Counted from the stretch's first letter, positions 8,061 to 15,462 are shown. The stretch: 23,243 nucleotides of DNA from SIG440 sp045645805 (GCA_045645805.1 JAZRJL010000074.1:1-23243), one strand, 5' to 3'. The notes: generated from the sequence alone by a model not told the origin. Numbers and translations: made by a program.

Positions 8061-9731
8061 TCACACCTCAATCATATTTCTTCTGATTTTATTTGATGTA
8101 GTCTTTATAAACTCCTCGCTGCGGATATTTATCTTTGTAACCTGCTTGTGCTTGGGAAGAACCTTGCAGTTAGCATCAATGTCAGCACGAAGCTTCTTTT
8201 CAATATCATCAAGCTTTGCCTCGTCAGAATTGGGGTCAATATAAACATGGGCACAAAGACCAACCTCGTCCCCGTCCTCATTTTTGATGCCCGTAACAAT
8301 TGTCTCTGCAACATAGGGAATTGCCTGAATGTACTTTTCAATCTCTTCGGGGAATACATTCTTACCGTTTTTAAGTACAATAAGGTTCTTTGCTCTGCCT
8401 GTAACCAAAATTCTGCCCTGTTCATCAATGTAACCCAAATCCTCGGTGTTGAACCAGCCATCAACAATAACACGATTGGTTTCTTTTTCGTTTTTGTAAT
8501 AACCCAGCATTACATGAGGTCCCTTAACGCAAATTTCACCAATTCCGTTTTCATCAGGATTAAGGATTTTCGCCTCAGTATTGGGAATTGGCACACCCGC
8601 AGTTGAGCAATCCTCAAAGCCTTCACGTGTAATACTGATAAGGGGCGAACACTCTGAAATTCCGTAACCGTTTACAACAGTAAAGCCTATGCTTTCAAAG
8701 AACTCGGCAAGCTCGGGGCGAAGAGGTGCACCGCCGCTTATAAGCTTTTTGAAGTTTCCCCCAAAGGGCTTAAGTATTGCACTAAACATCTTGTGTCTTA
8801 CGTCAATTCCGCATTTTCTCAAAGCATTGCTTATCGCAATCATAGCCTTTATAAGCGGCTTTTTCTTGCCTATTTTCATCCATATCCTCTTGTAAAACAC
8901 TTCGACATAAGCAGGCACAAGATATGCACTGTCCGGCTTATAATCTTCAAAGTTTTTCATAAGGTTTCGGATATTGTCATTGATACAAATTGTAACATGG
9001 CAGGCAAGCTCCGCCAAAAGCCCCGCCGCCTCGTAAACATGGTTGTAGGGCAAAAGCGAAATTGCTCTGTCGTAAAGTCTTGTCAGCTTTAAGCCGTTGC
9101 ATATATCCTGAATAAGATTGTTTTCAGACAGCATAACACCCTTGGGCATACCTGTCGTACCTGATGTGTAGATAAGAATTCTCATTGCATCTGGGTCACC
9201 TGGGTTTTCCTCATACTTGTTAAAGCCTGAATCAAGAAGCTCACCGCCGCGTTTGACGTAATCGTCATAACAATCATAATCATCACAGGCAGCATCATCA
9301 AGACAGATAAAGTGCTTTACACTTTCAAGCTGGTCTTTAATTCCAAAAACCGTATCCTTGTATTTTTTTGAAAAGAACAGTACCTCAGTGTCGCTGTGAT
9401 TAAGCACTGTTGCAATATCCTGAGGCGGAAGCTGACGGTCAAGGGGCAAATACACACCCTGAGAATGTAGCATAGTAAAAAAGTTTACAATCAAACGATA
9501 ACCATTATCACTTATGCAGGCAATATGCTTTGAAGAAAAGCCTTTTTCAAAAAGTGCATTGCCAAGACAAAGTGTCTCGTGAAGAAACTCACTGTAAAGC
9601 ACGGTCTTGATTTTTCCCTTTTCACGATAAAGCACCGCAGGCTTGTCGCCTTTTTCTGCAATATTGCGTCTTAAAAGATCGCGATAGCTTTTAAACTCCT
9701 TAACCTCATAGCCTTTAAATTCTTTTTTCAT
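8061..9731 (-). CDS. AMP-forming acyl-CoA synthetase (long-chain fatty acid-CoA ligase-like)
   Basis: ANL-superfamily adenylating enzyme of 556 aa, predicted to activate a carboxylic acid, probably a fatty acid, as acyl-AMP and then acyl-CoA. Motifs: the AMP-binding P-loop YTSGTTGMPKG (about 188-198); VNGYGISECSP; the hinge region NTEDLGYIDEQGRILVTGR; KNGKNVFPEEIE; and C-terminal KTTSNKIRR with the likely catalytic lysine. No transmembrane segment is seen. GGAAAGGA lies about 10 nt before the ATG. It follows a MarR regulator by 36 nt on the same strand, so the two form an operon. The substrate cannot be set from sequence: long-chain fatty acid is likeliest, and a lipid or polyketide acid is possible. 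Confidence 0.88.
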   Translation of the reverse strand: MKKEFKGYEVKEFKSYRDLLRRNIAEKGDKPAVLYREKGKIKTVLYSEFLHETLCLGNALFEKGFSSKHIACISDNGYRLIVNFFTMLHSQGVYLPLDRQLPPQDIATVLNHSDTEVLFFSKKYKDTVFGIKDQLESVKHFICLDDAACDDYDCYDDYVKRGGELLDSGFNKYEENPGDPDAMRILIYTSGTTGMPKGVMLSENNLIQDICNGLKLTRLYDRAISLLPYNHVYEAAGLLAELACHVTICINDNIRNLMKNFEDYKPDSAYLVPAYVEVFYKRIWMKIGKKKPLIKAMIAISNALRKCGIDVRHKMFSAILKPFGGNFKKLISGGAPLRPELAEFFESIGFTVVNGYGISECSPLISITREGFEDCSTAGVPIPNTEAKILNPDENGIGEICVKGPHVMLGYYKNEKETNRVIVDGWFNTEDLGYIDEQGRILVTGRAKNLIVLKNGKNVFPEEIEKYIQAIPYVAETIVTGIKNEDGDEVGLCAHVYIDPNSDEAKLDDIEKKLRADIDANCKVLPKHKQVTKINIRSEEFIKTTSNKIRRNMIEV

Positions 9732-9767
9732 AATTTTTAAATCCTTTCCCTGTATCAGAATATATCC

Positions 9768-10235
9768 TTATTTCCGTCTTAATTCTTCTCTTTCTGCAAA
9801 AAATTCACTCAAACCCGAAAGTGCCTTTATTACAGCCCCGGCACTTTCATCGTCAATATATTTTTCAATACTGTCAATCATTTTTTCGTGGAATTGTGTA
9901 TGAATTTCATTTACCCCAAACGCCTTGTCTGTGGGATTAATCATAATCACACGCCTGTCATCAGGCAAATTTTCACGGGTCAGATATCCCTTTTTAACAA
10001 GACAGTTCACCGCCGTAGTAAGAGAACCTGGAGTTATTGCAAGATATTTCGCAATCTCGGACATTCGGTTTTCACCGCTTGCTTTCAAAGAATACACAGC
10101 CTCAATCACGTGAAGCTCACGAAGAGAAATCTCCGAAATCCCCATTTCCTTAAAGCTTTGCTCCTCCCATGACAAAATCTGGTTGAAAACACGGACAAAA
10201 AAGCTGTTTAATGCTGTTTTTTGGTTTTTATCCAT
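9768..10235 (-). CDS. MarR-family transcriptional regulator
   Basis: Winged-helix regulator of 155 aa. The dimerising N-terminal helix is followed by the wHTH (MSEIAKYLAITPGSLTTAVN, about 63-82) and a wing with DDRRVIMINPT, the MarR hallmark; a C-terminal helix follows. The ATG at 10235 is preferred over in-frame TTG 10250 because it lies just after GGGGGCG. It heads an operon with the acyl-CoA synthetase and diverges from a radical SAM gene. Neighbourhood suggests control of acyl-CoA or lipid metabolism, as for FabT-type MarR proteins, but no FabT operator is clearly seen. Confidence 0.88.
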   Translation of the reverse strand: MDKNQKTALNSFFVRVFNQILSWEEQSFKEMGISEISLRELHVIEAVYSLKASGENRMSEIAKYLAITPGSLTTAVNCLVKKGYLTRENLPDDRRVIMINPTDKAFGVNEIHTQFHEKMIDSIEKYIDDESAGAVIKALSGLSEFFAEREELRRK

Positions 10236-10270
10236 ACATTTCGCCCCCAAAATACTTTTAACTTCAAACT

Positions 10271-10299
10271 ATTTTAACATCAAAGTAAAAATTTGTCAA
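10271..10299 (-). promoter_or_regulatory. marR operon promoter
   Basis: On the minus strand TTGACA (10299-10294), 17-bp spacer, TAAAAT (10276-10271). It is back-to-back with the radical SAM promoter at 10318. Confidence 0.78.
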
Positions 10300-10322
10300 T
10301 AGTTTATTAAAAATTTATTGAC
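10295..10322. promoter_or_regulatory. Inverted repeat GTCAATA/TATTGAC between divergent promoters
   Basis: The 7-bp arms 10295-10301 and 10316-10322 contain the -35 elements of the marR promoter (-) and the radical SAM promoter (+). One protein bound here could shut both promoters. The symmetry may also arise simply from two facing -35 boxes. Confidence 0.4.
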
Positions 10323-10346
10323 TATATGGGGTTTATAAATTAAAAT
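10318..10346 (+). promoter_or_regulatory. Promoter of the radical SAM gene
   Basis: TTGACT (10318-10323), 17-bp spacer, TAAAAT (10341-10346). GGAG (10367-10370) lies 9 nt before the ATG at 10380. Confidence 0.75.
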
Positions 10347-10379
10347 TATTATATATAGATTAAAACGGAGCATTGATAT

Positions 10380-11276
10380 ATGAAAAGACTTGAAAACTGC
10401 ACACTTTGTCCGCGAAGCTGCAAAGCTGACCGCACAAAAAACATTGGTTTTTGTAAAGCCGGCAAAAACCCACGGCTTGCCCGTGCGGCACTTCATTTTT
10501 GGGAAGAACCGTGTATAAGCGGCACACGTGGCAGCGGAACAGTGTTCTTTTGCGGCTGCAATTTAAAATGTGTATACTGCCAGAACTTTGAAATAAGTCA
10601 GGGGGCGGTTGGCAAAGAAATTGAAATATCCCGTCTTGCGGAAATTTTTCTTGAACTTCAAGCACAGGGAGCACATAATATAAATCTTGTGTCGCCTACG
10701 CCTTATGTACCGCAGATACTCTCCGCCATTGACAGCATAAGGGACAAAATTAAAATCCCCTTTGTATACAATACAGGCGGGTATGAAACACCCGAAACTC
10801 TTGCAATGCTTGCCGGTTATATTGATATATTTCTTACCGATATTAAATACAAATCACCCATTCTTTCAAAAAAATACAGCGGTGCTGAGGACTATTTTGA
10901 CAAAGCCCTCGCTGCCGCTGAAAAAATGATTGAAATTTGTGGAATGCCTGTTCTTGATAATGACGGAATGATGACCTCAGGGGTGATTGTACGTCACCTT
11001 GTACTTCCCGGTTGCCGTCAGGATTCCATTGATATTTTAAATGAAATTTCGCAAAGGCTGCCAAAAGATTCATTTCTTTTAAGTCTGATGAGCCAATACA
11101 CTCCTGACAAATGCCAGCTTGAAAACTATCCCGAGCTTTGCCGCAAAATAACCACCTTTGAATATAATTCGGTTGTTGATGCTGCAATAAAGCTTGGACT
11201 TGATACAGGGTATATGCAAGCACGAGACAGTGCCAAAAAGCAGTATACTCCACCCTTTGATTTAAGCGGTGTATAG
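10380..11276 (+). CDS. PflX-like radical SAM protein (pyruvate formate-lyase activase homologue)
   Basis: Radical SAM protein of 298 aa, resembling the PflX group (COG1313). The cluster motif C60-NLK-C64-VY-C67 is canonical CxxxCxxC for a [4Fe-4S]-SAM centre, followed by QNFEIS. Additional cysteines lie upstream at 7, 10, 14, 25, 45 and 58, of which the first four are in a CxxCxxxC-type arrangement and could hold a second cluster or zinc. NTGGYE and FLTDIKY are typical SAM-barrel segments. No glycyl radical enzyme lies nearby, so the target is unknown; the family role remains undefined. The stop is TAG. It is divergent from marR. Confidence 0.85.
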   Translation: MKRLENCTLCPRSCKADRTKNIGFCKAGKNPRLARAALHFWEEPCISGTRGSGTVFFCGCNLKCVYCQNFEISQGAVGKEIEISRLAEIFLELQAQGAHNINLVSPTPYVPQILSAIDSIRDKIKIPFVYNTGGYETPETLAMLAGYIDIFLTDIKYKSPILSKKYSGAEDYFDKALAAAEKMIEICGMPVLDNDGMMTSGVIVRHLVLPGCRQDSIDILNEISQRLPKDSFLLSLMSQYTPDKCQLENYPELCRKITTFEYNSVVDAAIKLGLDTGYMQARDSAKKQYTPPFDLSGV

Positions 11277-11277
11277 C

Positions 11278-11508
11278 AGGGGAATATTTAAATAGTTCAG
11301 ACCGCAAAAAGGCACGAAAAAAACATTAAACAGATTATGTATGCAAAGCTATCATAACAATGAAAAAAATCTCATAATATTCGATTTTTAGATTTAATGC
11401 CTTTTTGCTATAAACAAACTTCGTCTCTCGCTGTGCAACAGCACAGCTTCGGATAACCCCTGCGGGCTCAGTTTGTTCATTCTGAATCTATTTAACCAAT
11501 CCCCCCCT
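11278..11508. repeat. Nested inverted-repeat element between convergent genes (MITE-like)
   Basis: The whole gap between two convergent genes is built from inverted repeats. Outer imperfect arms: 11278-11301 against 11481-11508 (shared TTAAATAG and TTCAGA, ends in G runs). Second pair: GCAAAAAGGCA 11304-11314 with TGCCTTTTTGC 11398-11408. Third: AACAAACT 11413-11420 with AGTTTGTT 11470-11477, enclosing the hairpin GCTGTGC-AACA-GCACAGC (11430-11447). No open reading frame is present. A non-autonomous mobile element or a structured RNA both fit. Confidence 0.5.
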
Positions 11509-14121
11509 TTACATCCTCCTCACTATCAGCTTTCTTGCAATATCTACAGGAATAATCAAAAGTGCCATAACAATCACCGTTGCCCATTCCTTAATTGACA
11601 ATGGTGCAGTTCCTAAGAATGCTCCGCCAAAGCAAATCATTAAAATTTGCACGATACAGATTAAAAGAATTATAAAAATAAAAGGCTTGTTCAATGAAAT
11701 ATGGTCAGTAAGGTCAAGCTCATCTGTTCGGGCATTGAAAGCATTGAAAATACAGGAAAATACAAAATAGCTGAAATATCCTGTGTAAAATACCAAATCA
11801 TTCTCAGAAGCCCTGAACGCACAGTACATATCCTGTGATATGAACATAAATGTACTTATTGCCGAAATAAAAACACACCCAACCGCAACGGCACTCCACA
11901 TTTTTTTGTCGATTATGTCCTCATCACGGCGTCTCGGTTTTTCAAGCATATATCTTGAAAGTGCAGCTTCGCCACCAAAGGCAATTGCCGCAAGAGTGTC
12001 CATGCAAAGATTTACCCAAAGCATCTGAACAATACCAAGAGGACGTTCAATCCCGATTATAGGGCCCAGTACCGACACCGCAACCGCCGCAATATTTATA
12101 GTAAGCTGAAAGGCAATAAACTTTTTAATACTGTTGTAGATTGTCCTGCCGTAGAGTACGGCTTTTTTTATTGACGCAAAATTGTCGTCAAGAATAACAA
12201 TATCTCCTGCCTCCTTTGCAACATCCGTTCCTGAACCCATAGCAAACCCCACATCTGCAGCCTTTAACGCAGGCAAATCATTCACCCCGTCACCCGTCAT
12301 CCCAGCAACCATATTCTGACTTTGTGCCAGCCTTACAAGTCGGCTCTTGTCACTTGGCATTGCTCTTGCCACAACTCTCAAGTCCTTCAACATTTCCGCA
12401 AGCTTGTCGTCAGACAGCTCATTCATTTCATCCGAGGTCAGCACAACATCCCTGCCACCCTGCCATATTCCTGCCTCCTTAGCAATGGCAAGGGCAGTTT
12501 CTTTTTTGTCGCCCGTTATCATTACCGTCTGTATCCCCGCTCGGCTCATTTCAACAACTGCATTCCTCACCTCAGGTCTCAAATCATCGCGAATTCCTAC
12601 AAGCCCTACAAGGGTCAGGTCTTGTGGTAACCCTTTTTTTGAGAAGACCTCTGCCGTGGCAAGTGCCAGAACTCTTACCGAACGCCTTGCCATATCCTCA
12701 ACCATCTTTAAAAGAACCGAATCCGTTTTAAGGCTTTGCCTTTTTCCCCTCATATCATAATATCCCGTACAGTTTTTAAGAATCCGTTCGGGGGCACCTT
12801 TTACCAAAGTTCCGCAAAAATCGCCCTCCACCTCAGCAGCAGAAAACTTGTTCTCGCTAGAGAACAAAATTTCCTGTTTCTTTTTTATATGCATATGCGC
12901 TTTCATAGGAAGAACAAACTCCATTAAAGCCTTTTCGGTGGCATTGCCTCCAATAACCCTCTTCCCTGAAATCTGCGCCTGTGAATTTCCCGTTGCAGAA
13001 ACATATACCAGTCTTTTAAGCTCAGGCGAAAGACCTCGAAAGCTGTTTACCGTCTCACCGTCACCTGTGCAAAAGCTTATTGCTTCAAGCTTTCCCTTGG
13101 TTATTGTTCCTGTTTTGTCTGAAAAGAGAATATTTATACTGCCTGCTGTTTCAATCCCTATCAGCTTTCTGACAAGAACATTGTTTTTCATCATTTTTTT
13201 CATATTGAGAGAGCAAACTATTGCAATCATCAACGGCAAACCCTCGGGTACTGCCATTACAATTACCGCAACACCAAGTATAAACGATGCAACCAAATCG
13301 GATAAAAGCTGCATAGTATTGCCAAAATAAGCAGCAATCTGCGTTGTATCTCCCCCGGCATATGCGGCAATTCGCTCGCCCATACACAAAACCATTACAA
13401 GCGCTGCGCCTATGTAACCAAAGATACTTATTTTTTTGGCAAGCTTTGCAAGCTTAACCTGAAGCGGACTTTTGCGGTCATCTGTTTGTGCATCACGGTT
13501 AAGCCGTCCATAAACCGTATTGTCCCCCACCGCCGAAACCAGCATCTCGCATTGACCGCTCACTGCTACCGAGCCCCGAAAAAGTGTGGAGGTATCCCAA
13601 AAATCTTTTTTGTCCGAAACCGACCCCGACGTTTTCAAAACTTCTTTACTTTCGCCATTTAATGCAGACTGGTTTACACGTACTTCGCCAGAGATAACTG
13701 TCCCGTCCGCCGGAACCATATCCCCCGCCTGAAGAAGCACAGTATCCCCTATCACAATTTTCTCGTTTGCAACTTCGGTCAATACACCATCACGGTAGAC
13801 CTTGCACCGCATCCGTGATGCCTCCTGCTGAATTTTATCAAATGTGGCTTCGTTTTTATACTCAGACATTGCCCCAACTGTTGTGGCAATCATAACCGAC
13901 AAAAAAATGCCAAGACACTCAAACCAGTCAACCCTGCCCAAAAATGTAAACACTACATTTATTCCAAGGGCTGTAAGCAGAATTATAATAATAGGGTCAT
14001 TGAACTTTTCAATAAATTTTTTTAAAAAGGTTGTCCTTTCTTTTTGAGTAAGGCCATTGCTGCCATACTTTTCACGGCTGAGTCTTGCCTCATTTTCGGT
14101 AAGTCCCTTTGCAGTTTGCAT
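11509..14121 (-). CDS. Calcium-transporting P-type ATPase, PMCA-like (P2B)
   Basis: P2-type ATPase of 870 aa that likely exports Ca2+ across the cytoplasmic membrane. In order: N-terminal cation-ATPase domain; M1-M2 (about 43-85); actuator domain with LNGES (about 154-158) in place of the usual TGES; M4 motif VPEGLP (291-296); phosphorylation site SDKTGTIT with D335; nucleotide domain with KGAPER; hinge TGDGVNDLPALKAADVG; M5 FQLTINIAAV; M6 MLWVNLCMDTLA with the Ca2+-ligand N and D; then M7-M10. M4 and M6 match plasma-membrane Ca2+ ATPases more closely than SERCA. No calmodulin-type tail is present. GGAGGG lies 8 nt before the ATG. It is transcribed alone. Confidence 0.92.
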   Translation of the reverse strand: MQTAKGLTENEARLSREKYGSNGLTQKERTTFLKKFIEKFNDPIIIILLTALGINVVFTFLGRVDWFECLGIFLSVMIATTVGAMSEYKNEATFDKIQQEASRMRCKVYRDGVLTEVANEKIVIGDTVLLQAGDMVPADGTVISGEVRVNQSALNGESKEVLKTSGSVSDKKDFWDTSTLFRGSVAVSGQCEMLVSAVGDNTVYGRLNRDAQTDDRKSPLQVKLAKLAKKISIFGYIGAALVMVLCMGERIAAYAGGDTTQIAAYFGNTMQLLSDLVASFILGVAVIVMAVPEGLPLMIAIVCSLNMKKMMKNNVLVRKLIGIETAGSINILFSDKTGTITKGKLEAISFCTGDGETVNSFRGLSPELKRLVYVSATGNSQAQISGKRVIGGNATEKALMEFVLPMKAHMHIKKKQEILFSSENKFSAAEVEGDFCGTLVKGAPERILKNCTGYYDMRGKRQSLKTDSVLLKMVEDMARRSVRVLALATAEVFSKKGLPQDLTLVGLVGIRDDLRPEVRNAVVEMSRAGIQTVMITGDKKETALAIAKEAGIWQGGRDVVLTSDEMNELSDDKLAEMLKDLRVVARAMPSDKSRLVRLAQSQNMVAGMTGDGVNDLPALKAADVGFAMGSGTDVAKEAGDIVILDDNFASIKKAVLYGRTIYNSIKKFIAFQLTINIAAVAVSVLGPIIGIERPLGIVQMLWVNLCMDTLAAIAFGGEAALSRYMLEKPRRRDEDIIDKKMWSAVAVGCVFISAISTFMFISQDMYCAFRASENDLVFYTGYFSYFVFSCIFNAFNARTDELDLTDHISLNKPFIFIILLICIVQILMICFGGAFLGTAPLSIKEWATVIVMALLIIPVDIARKLIVRRM

Positions 14122-14270
14122 ATCCTTATCCCTCCGTAATGTTTGCTTGATTAAAGATATGCGGACAAACCTTTAAATATTACAAAAGAAAGACTTTGCC
14201 ATTCGTATAGTGTAAGGCAATTTATTGAAAAAACAAAATGATATGGGTGCAGGTATATTTTATAAAATTT

Positions 14271-14546
14271 TCAATTTCTTTTGTTTTTAGATTTTTTACG
14301 CTTTAATATCAAATAAGGAAGCAGTATTAATCTAAACATAAAATATATAACATTGCAAACAGCTCTGATTGGTAAAGTATAATAATCGAATCTATTAGCA
14401 TAGTACGCCCTACGTTCCATAATAATCACAGGTTTCCATTTCCCACAGCCTTCGCATAAATACAAATCCTTTGATATAATATATTTTCTTTCGCTATCCT
14501 CAACTTTATTTATTTTACTCCAACAATCTAAACAAAATTCAGCCAT
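14271..14546 (-). CDS. Small zinc-ribbon protein with one or two C-terminal membrane helices
   Basis: Unassigned protein of 91 aa. The N-terminal half has two CxxC pairs (C5-C8 and C31-C34), a likely zinc ribbon; the C-terminal half is a hydrophobic segment (about 57-80, LPIRAVCNVIYFMF and following) ending in a lysine-rich tail, so it is probably membrane-attached. Start ATG 14546 follows AAGGGA by 8 nt; in-frame upstream starts lack a ribosome site. A consensus promoter precedes it, with its -10 inside a 16-bp palindrome, and the divergent neighbour is an XRE regulator. The AT-rich composition differs from the surrounding housekeeping genes. Similar small CxxC/CxxC membrane proteins occur in Clostridia, with unknown function. 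Confidence 0.7.
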   Translation of the reverse strand: MAEFCLDCWSKINKVEDSERKYIISKDLYLCEGCGKWKPVIIMERRAYYANRFDYYTLPIRAVCNVIYFMFRLILLPYLILKRKKSKNKRN

Positions 14547-14582
14547 TATATTATTCCCTTCAGCACAGCACAATATATTTAT

Positions 14583-14598
14583 ATAAGTATATACTTAT
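14583..14598. promoter_or_regulatory. 16-bp perfect palindrome, candidate operator
   Basis: ATAAGTATATACTTAT is a perfect palindrome covering the -10 element (14591-14586) of the zinc-ribbon gene and ending 9 bp before the shared -35 region. Binding by the adjacent XRE protein is inferred from position. Confidence 0.55.
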
Positions 14599-14614
14599 TT
14601 ATGGTAATTGTCAA
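14586..14614 (-). promoter_or_regulatory. Promoter of the zinc-ribbon gene
   Basis: On the minus strand TTGACA (14614-14609), 17-bp spacer, TATACT (14591-14586). Its -35 overlaps the -35 of the divergent XRE promoter by five of six bases. Confidence 0.78.
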
Positions 14615-14636
14615 TAAGATATATATTTATTAAAAT
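14608..14636 (+). promoter_or_regulatory. Promoter of the XRE regulator gene
   Basis: TTGTCA (14608-14613), 17-bp spacer, TAAAAT (14631-14636). It shares the -35 segment with the divergent promoter, so only one polymerase can bind at a time. Confidence 0.72.
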
Positions 14637-14654
14637 ATACTTTGAGGTGATTTT

Positions 14655-14858
14655 ATGATAAGAATTACTCTTGATTCTATATTAAAGAATCGTAATATTT
14701 CAAGATATGAATTAGCAAAACGCACAGGAATTCGTTATCATATAGTTGATAATTATTATAAAAATAAAGTTATCAGATATGACAGTTTTATTTTAGATAA
14801 GATTTGTATTGCATTGGATTGTAAAATTGAGGATATAATTAAATTTGAAAAGGAATAG
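14655..14858 (+). CDS. Small XRE/Cro-type helix-turn-helix regulator
   Basis: DNA-binding protein of 67 aa consisting almost only of an XRE helix-turn-helix (about 15-40: SRYELAKRTGIRYHIVDNYY), with the C-terminal ALDCKIEDIIKF that closes the five-helix fold in Cro/YozG-like proteins. No ligand or peptidase domain is present. GAGGTGA lies 5 nt before the ATG. The gene ends in TAG, with a terminator stem starting within the final codons. It diverges from the zinc-ribbon gene over a shared -35 and a palindrome, which makes it the likely repressor of that gene and perhaps of itself. Confidence 0.85.
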   Translation: MIRITLDSILKNRNISRYELAKRTGIRYHIVDNYYKNKVIRYDSFILDKICIALDCKIEDIIKFEKE

Positions 14859-14894
14859 CACCTGATTTTGAATAAAAACAGGTGCTATTTTTTA
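14855..14894 (+). terminator. Terminator between XRE gene and S23-type gene
   Basis: A perfect 10-bp stem ATAGCACCTG/CAGGTGCTAT (14855-14864, 14879-14888), a 14-nt loop and a T-run. It includes the XRE stop codon and touches the 3' end of the convergent S23-type gene. Confidence 0.82.
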
Positions 14895-15242
14895 TTTATT
14901 TTTCTTTGCGGTATTGATTGAAGAGATGAGCATAACACGAATACTCGTACATTTTGAGTCAAGGCTTTTGTATACAGTTTCGTCAATGTAATTTGTTTTA
15001 TAAAGAAGTTCCAGCCAATATCCTGTTTCATTGGATTCCTTCAGTGCAATTTGAAGTTTTGCAATAAAATCTGCTGTTCCGTGAGCATAGTGTGCTTCAC
15101 GAATGTTTGCACCGATTGATGTTCCGCTTCTTCCTATTTGATTTGAAATAATGCTTTCCTTTTTTACTTTAAGTTCTTTGACAAGATTTATCATTTCTAC
15201 TGCAAAATCCATAGATTGAAGAGATAACTTATCTTCACGCAT
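14892..15242 (-). CDS. Four-helix-bundle protein of the S23/Avd-like family
   Basis: Protein of 116 aa with the pattern of the S23 four-helix-bundle family (TIGR02436-like): amphipathic helices, the central NQIGRSGTSIGANIREAH segment and the LKESNETGYWLELL helix. Known relatives are encoded in intervening sequences of 23S rRNA genes and as the accessory protein Avd of diversity-generating retroelements; they form basic pentamers that bind nucleic acid. No reverse transcriptase or rRNA gene is nearby here. AGGTG lies 8 nt before the ATG. Its promoter abuts heptamer-hairpin array B, so binding to that array is an attractive but untested role. Confidence 0.85.
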   Translation of the reverse strand: MREDKLSLQSMDFAVEMINLVKELKVKKESIISNQIGRSGTSIGANIREAHYAHGTADFIAKLQIALKESNETGYWLELLYKTNYIDETVYKSLDSKCTSIRVMLISSINTAKKNK

Positions 15243-15265
15243 TTAAAGCACCTGCCTTTACACCT

Positions 15266-15294
15266 ATTATATCATAACCATCAATATTTGTAAA
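15266..15294 (-). promoter_or_regulatory. Promoter of the S23-type gene
   Basis: On the minus strand TTTACA (15294-15289), 17-bp spacer, TATAAT (15271-15266) with an extended -10 TGA. The first -35 base is also the last base of the outer heptamer of array B. Confidence 0.82.
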
Positions 15295-15461
15295 TGAAGT
15301 ATTTGCTACGCAAATATGAAGTGACAGCAAAGCAGTCATGAAGTAATTCCGCTTTGCGGATTTATGAAGCGAAGCGTTCAAAAAATGCTGCGAAGCAACA
15401 CTTCATTAGCGTAGCGTCTTAATCGTCGCAGACAACTTAATGTTCCGTAGGAACGCTTCAT
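15294..15461. repeat. Heptamer-hairpin array B (complete, 4+4)
   Basis: Left heptamers ATGAAGT/C at 15294, 15316, 15338 and 15364; right complementary heptamers at 15400 (ACTTCAT), 15417 (TCTTAAT), 15435 (ACTTAAT) and 15455 (GCTTCAT). Between them are hairpins of differing sequence, for example 15301-15315 (ATTTGC/GCAAAT), 15345-15363 (AATTCCGC/GCGGATTT, one mismatch) and 15442-15454 (GTTCC/GGAAC). The centre 15371-15399 has two small stems, including TGCT-GCGA-AGCA. It lies directly downstream of the tRNA-Arg terminator. Confidence 0.8.
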
Positions 15462-15462
15462 T

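Noticed and set aside
14122..14270. Riboswitch in the leader of the calcium ATPase
   Set aside because: Apart from a 5-bp TTGCC/GGCAA repeat I could not build a known riboswitch fold such as yybP-ykoY.
15294..15461. CRISPR array
   Set aside because: Repeated heptamers alternate with different sequences, but the repeats are only 7 bp, invert halfway, and the intervening units are self-complementary hairpins of uneven length. No cas genes are present.
14892..15461. Diversity-generating retroelement (S23/Avd-like gene with repeats)
   Set aside because: No reverse transcriptase, no template/variable repeat pair and no target gene are visible.
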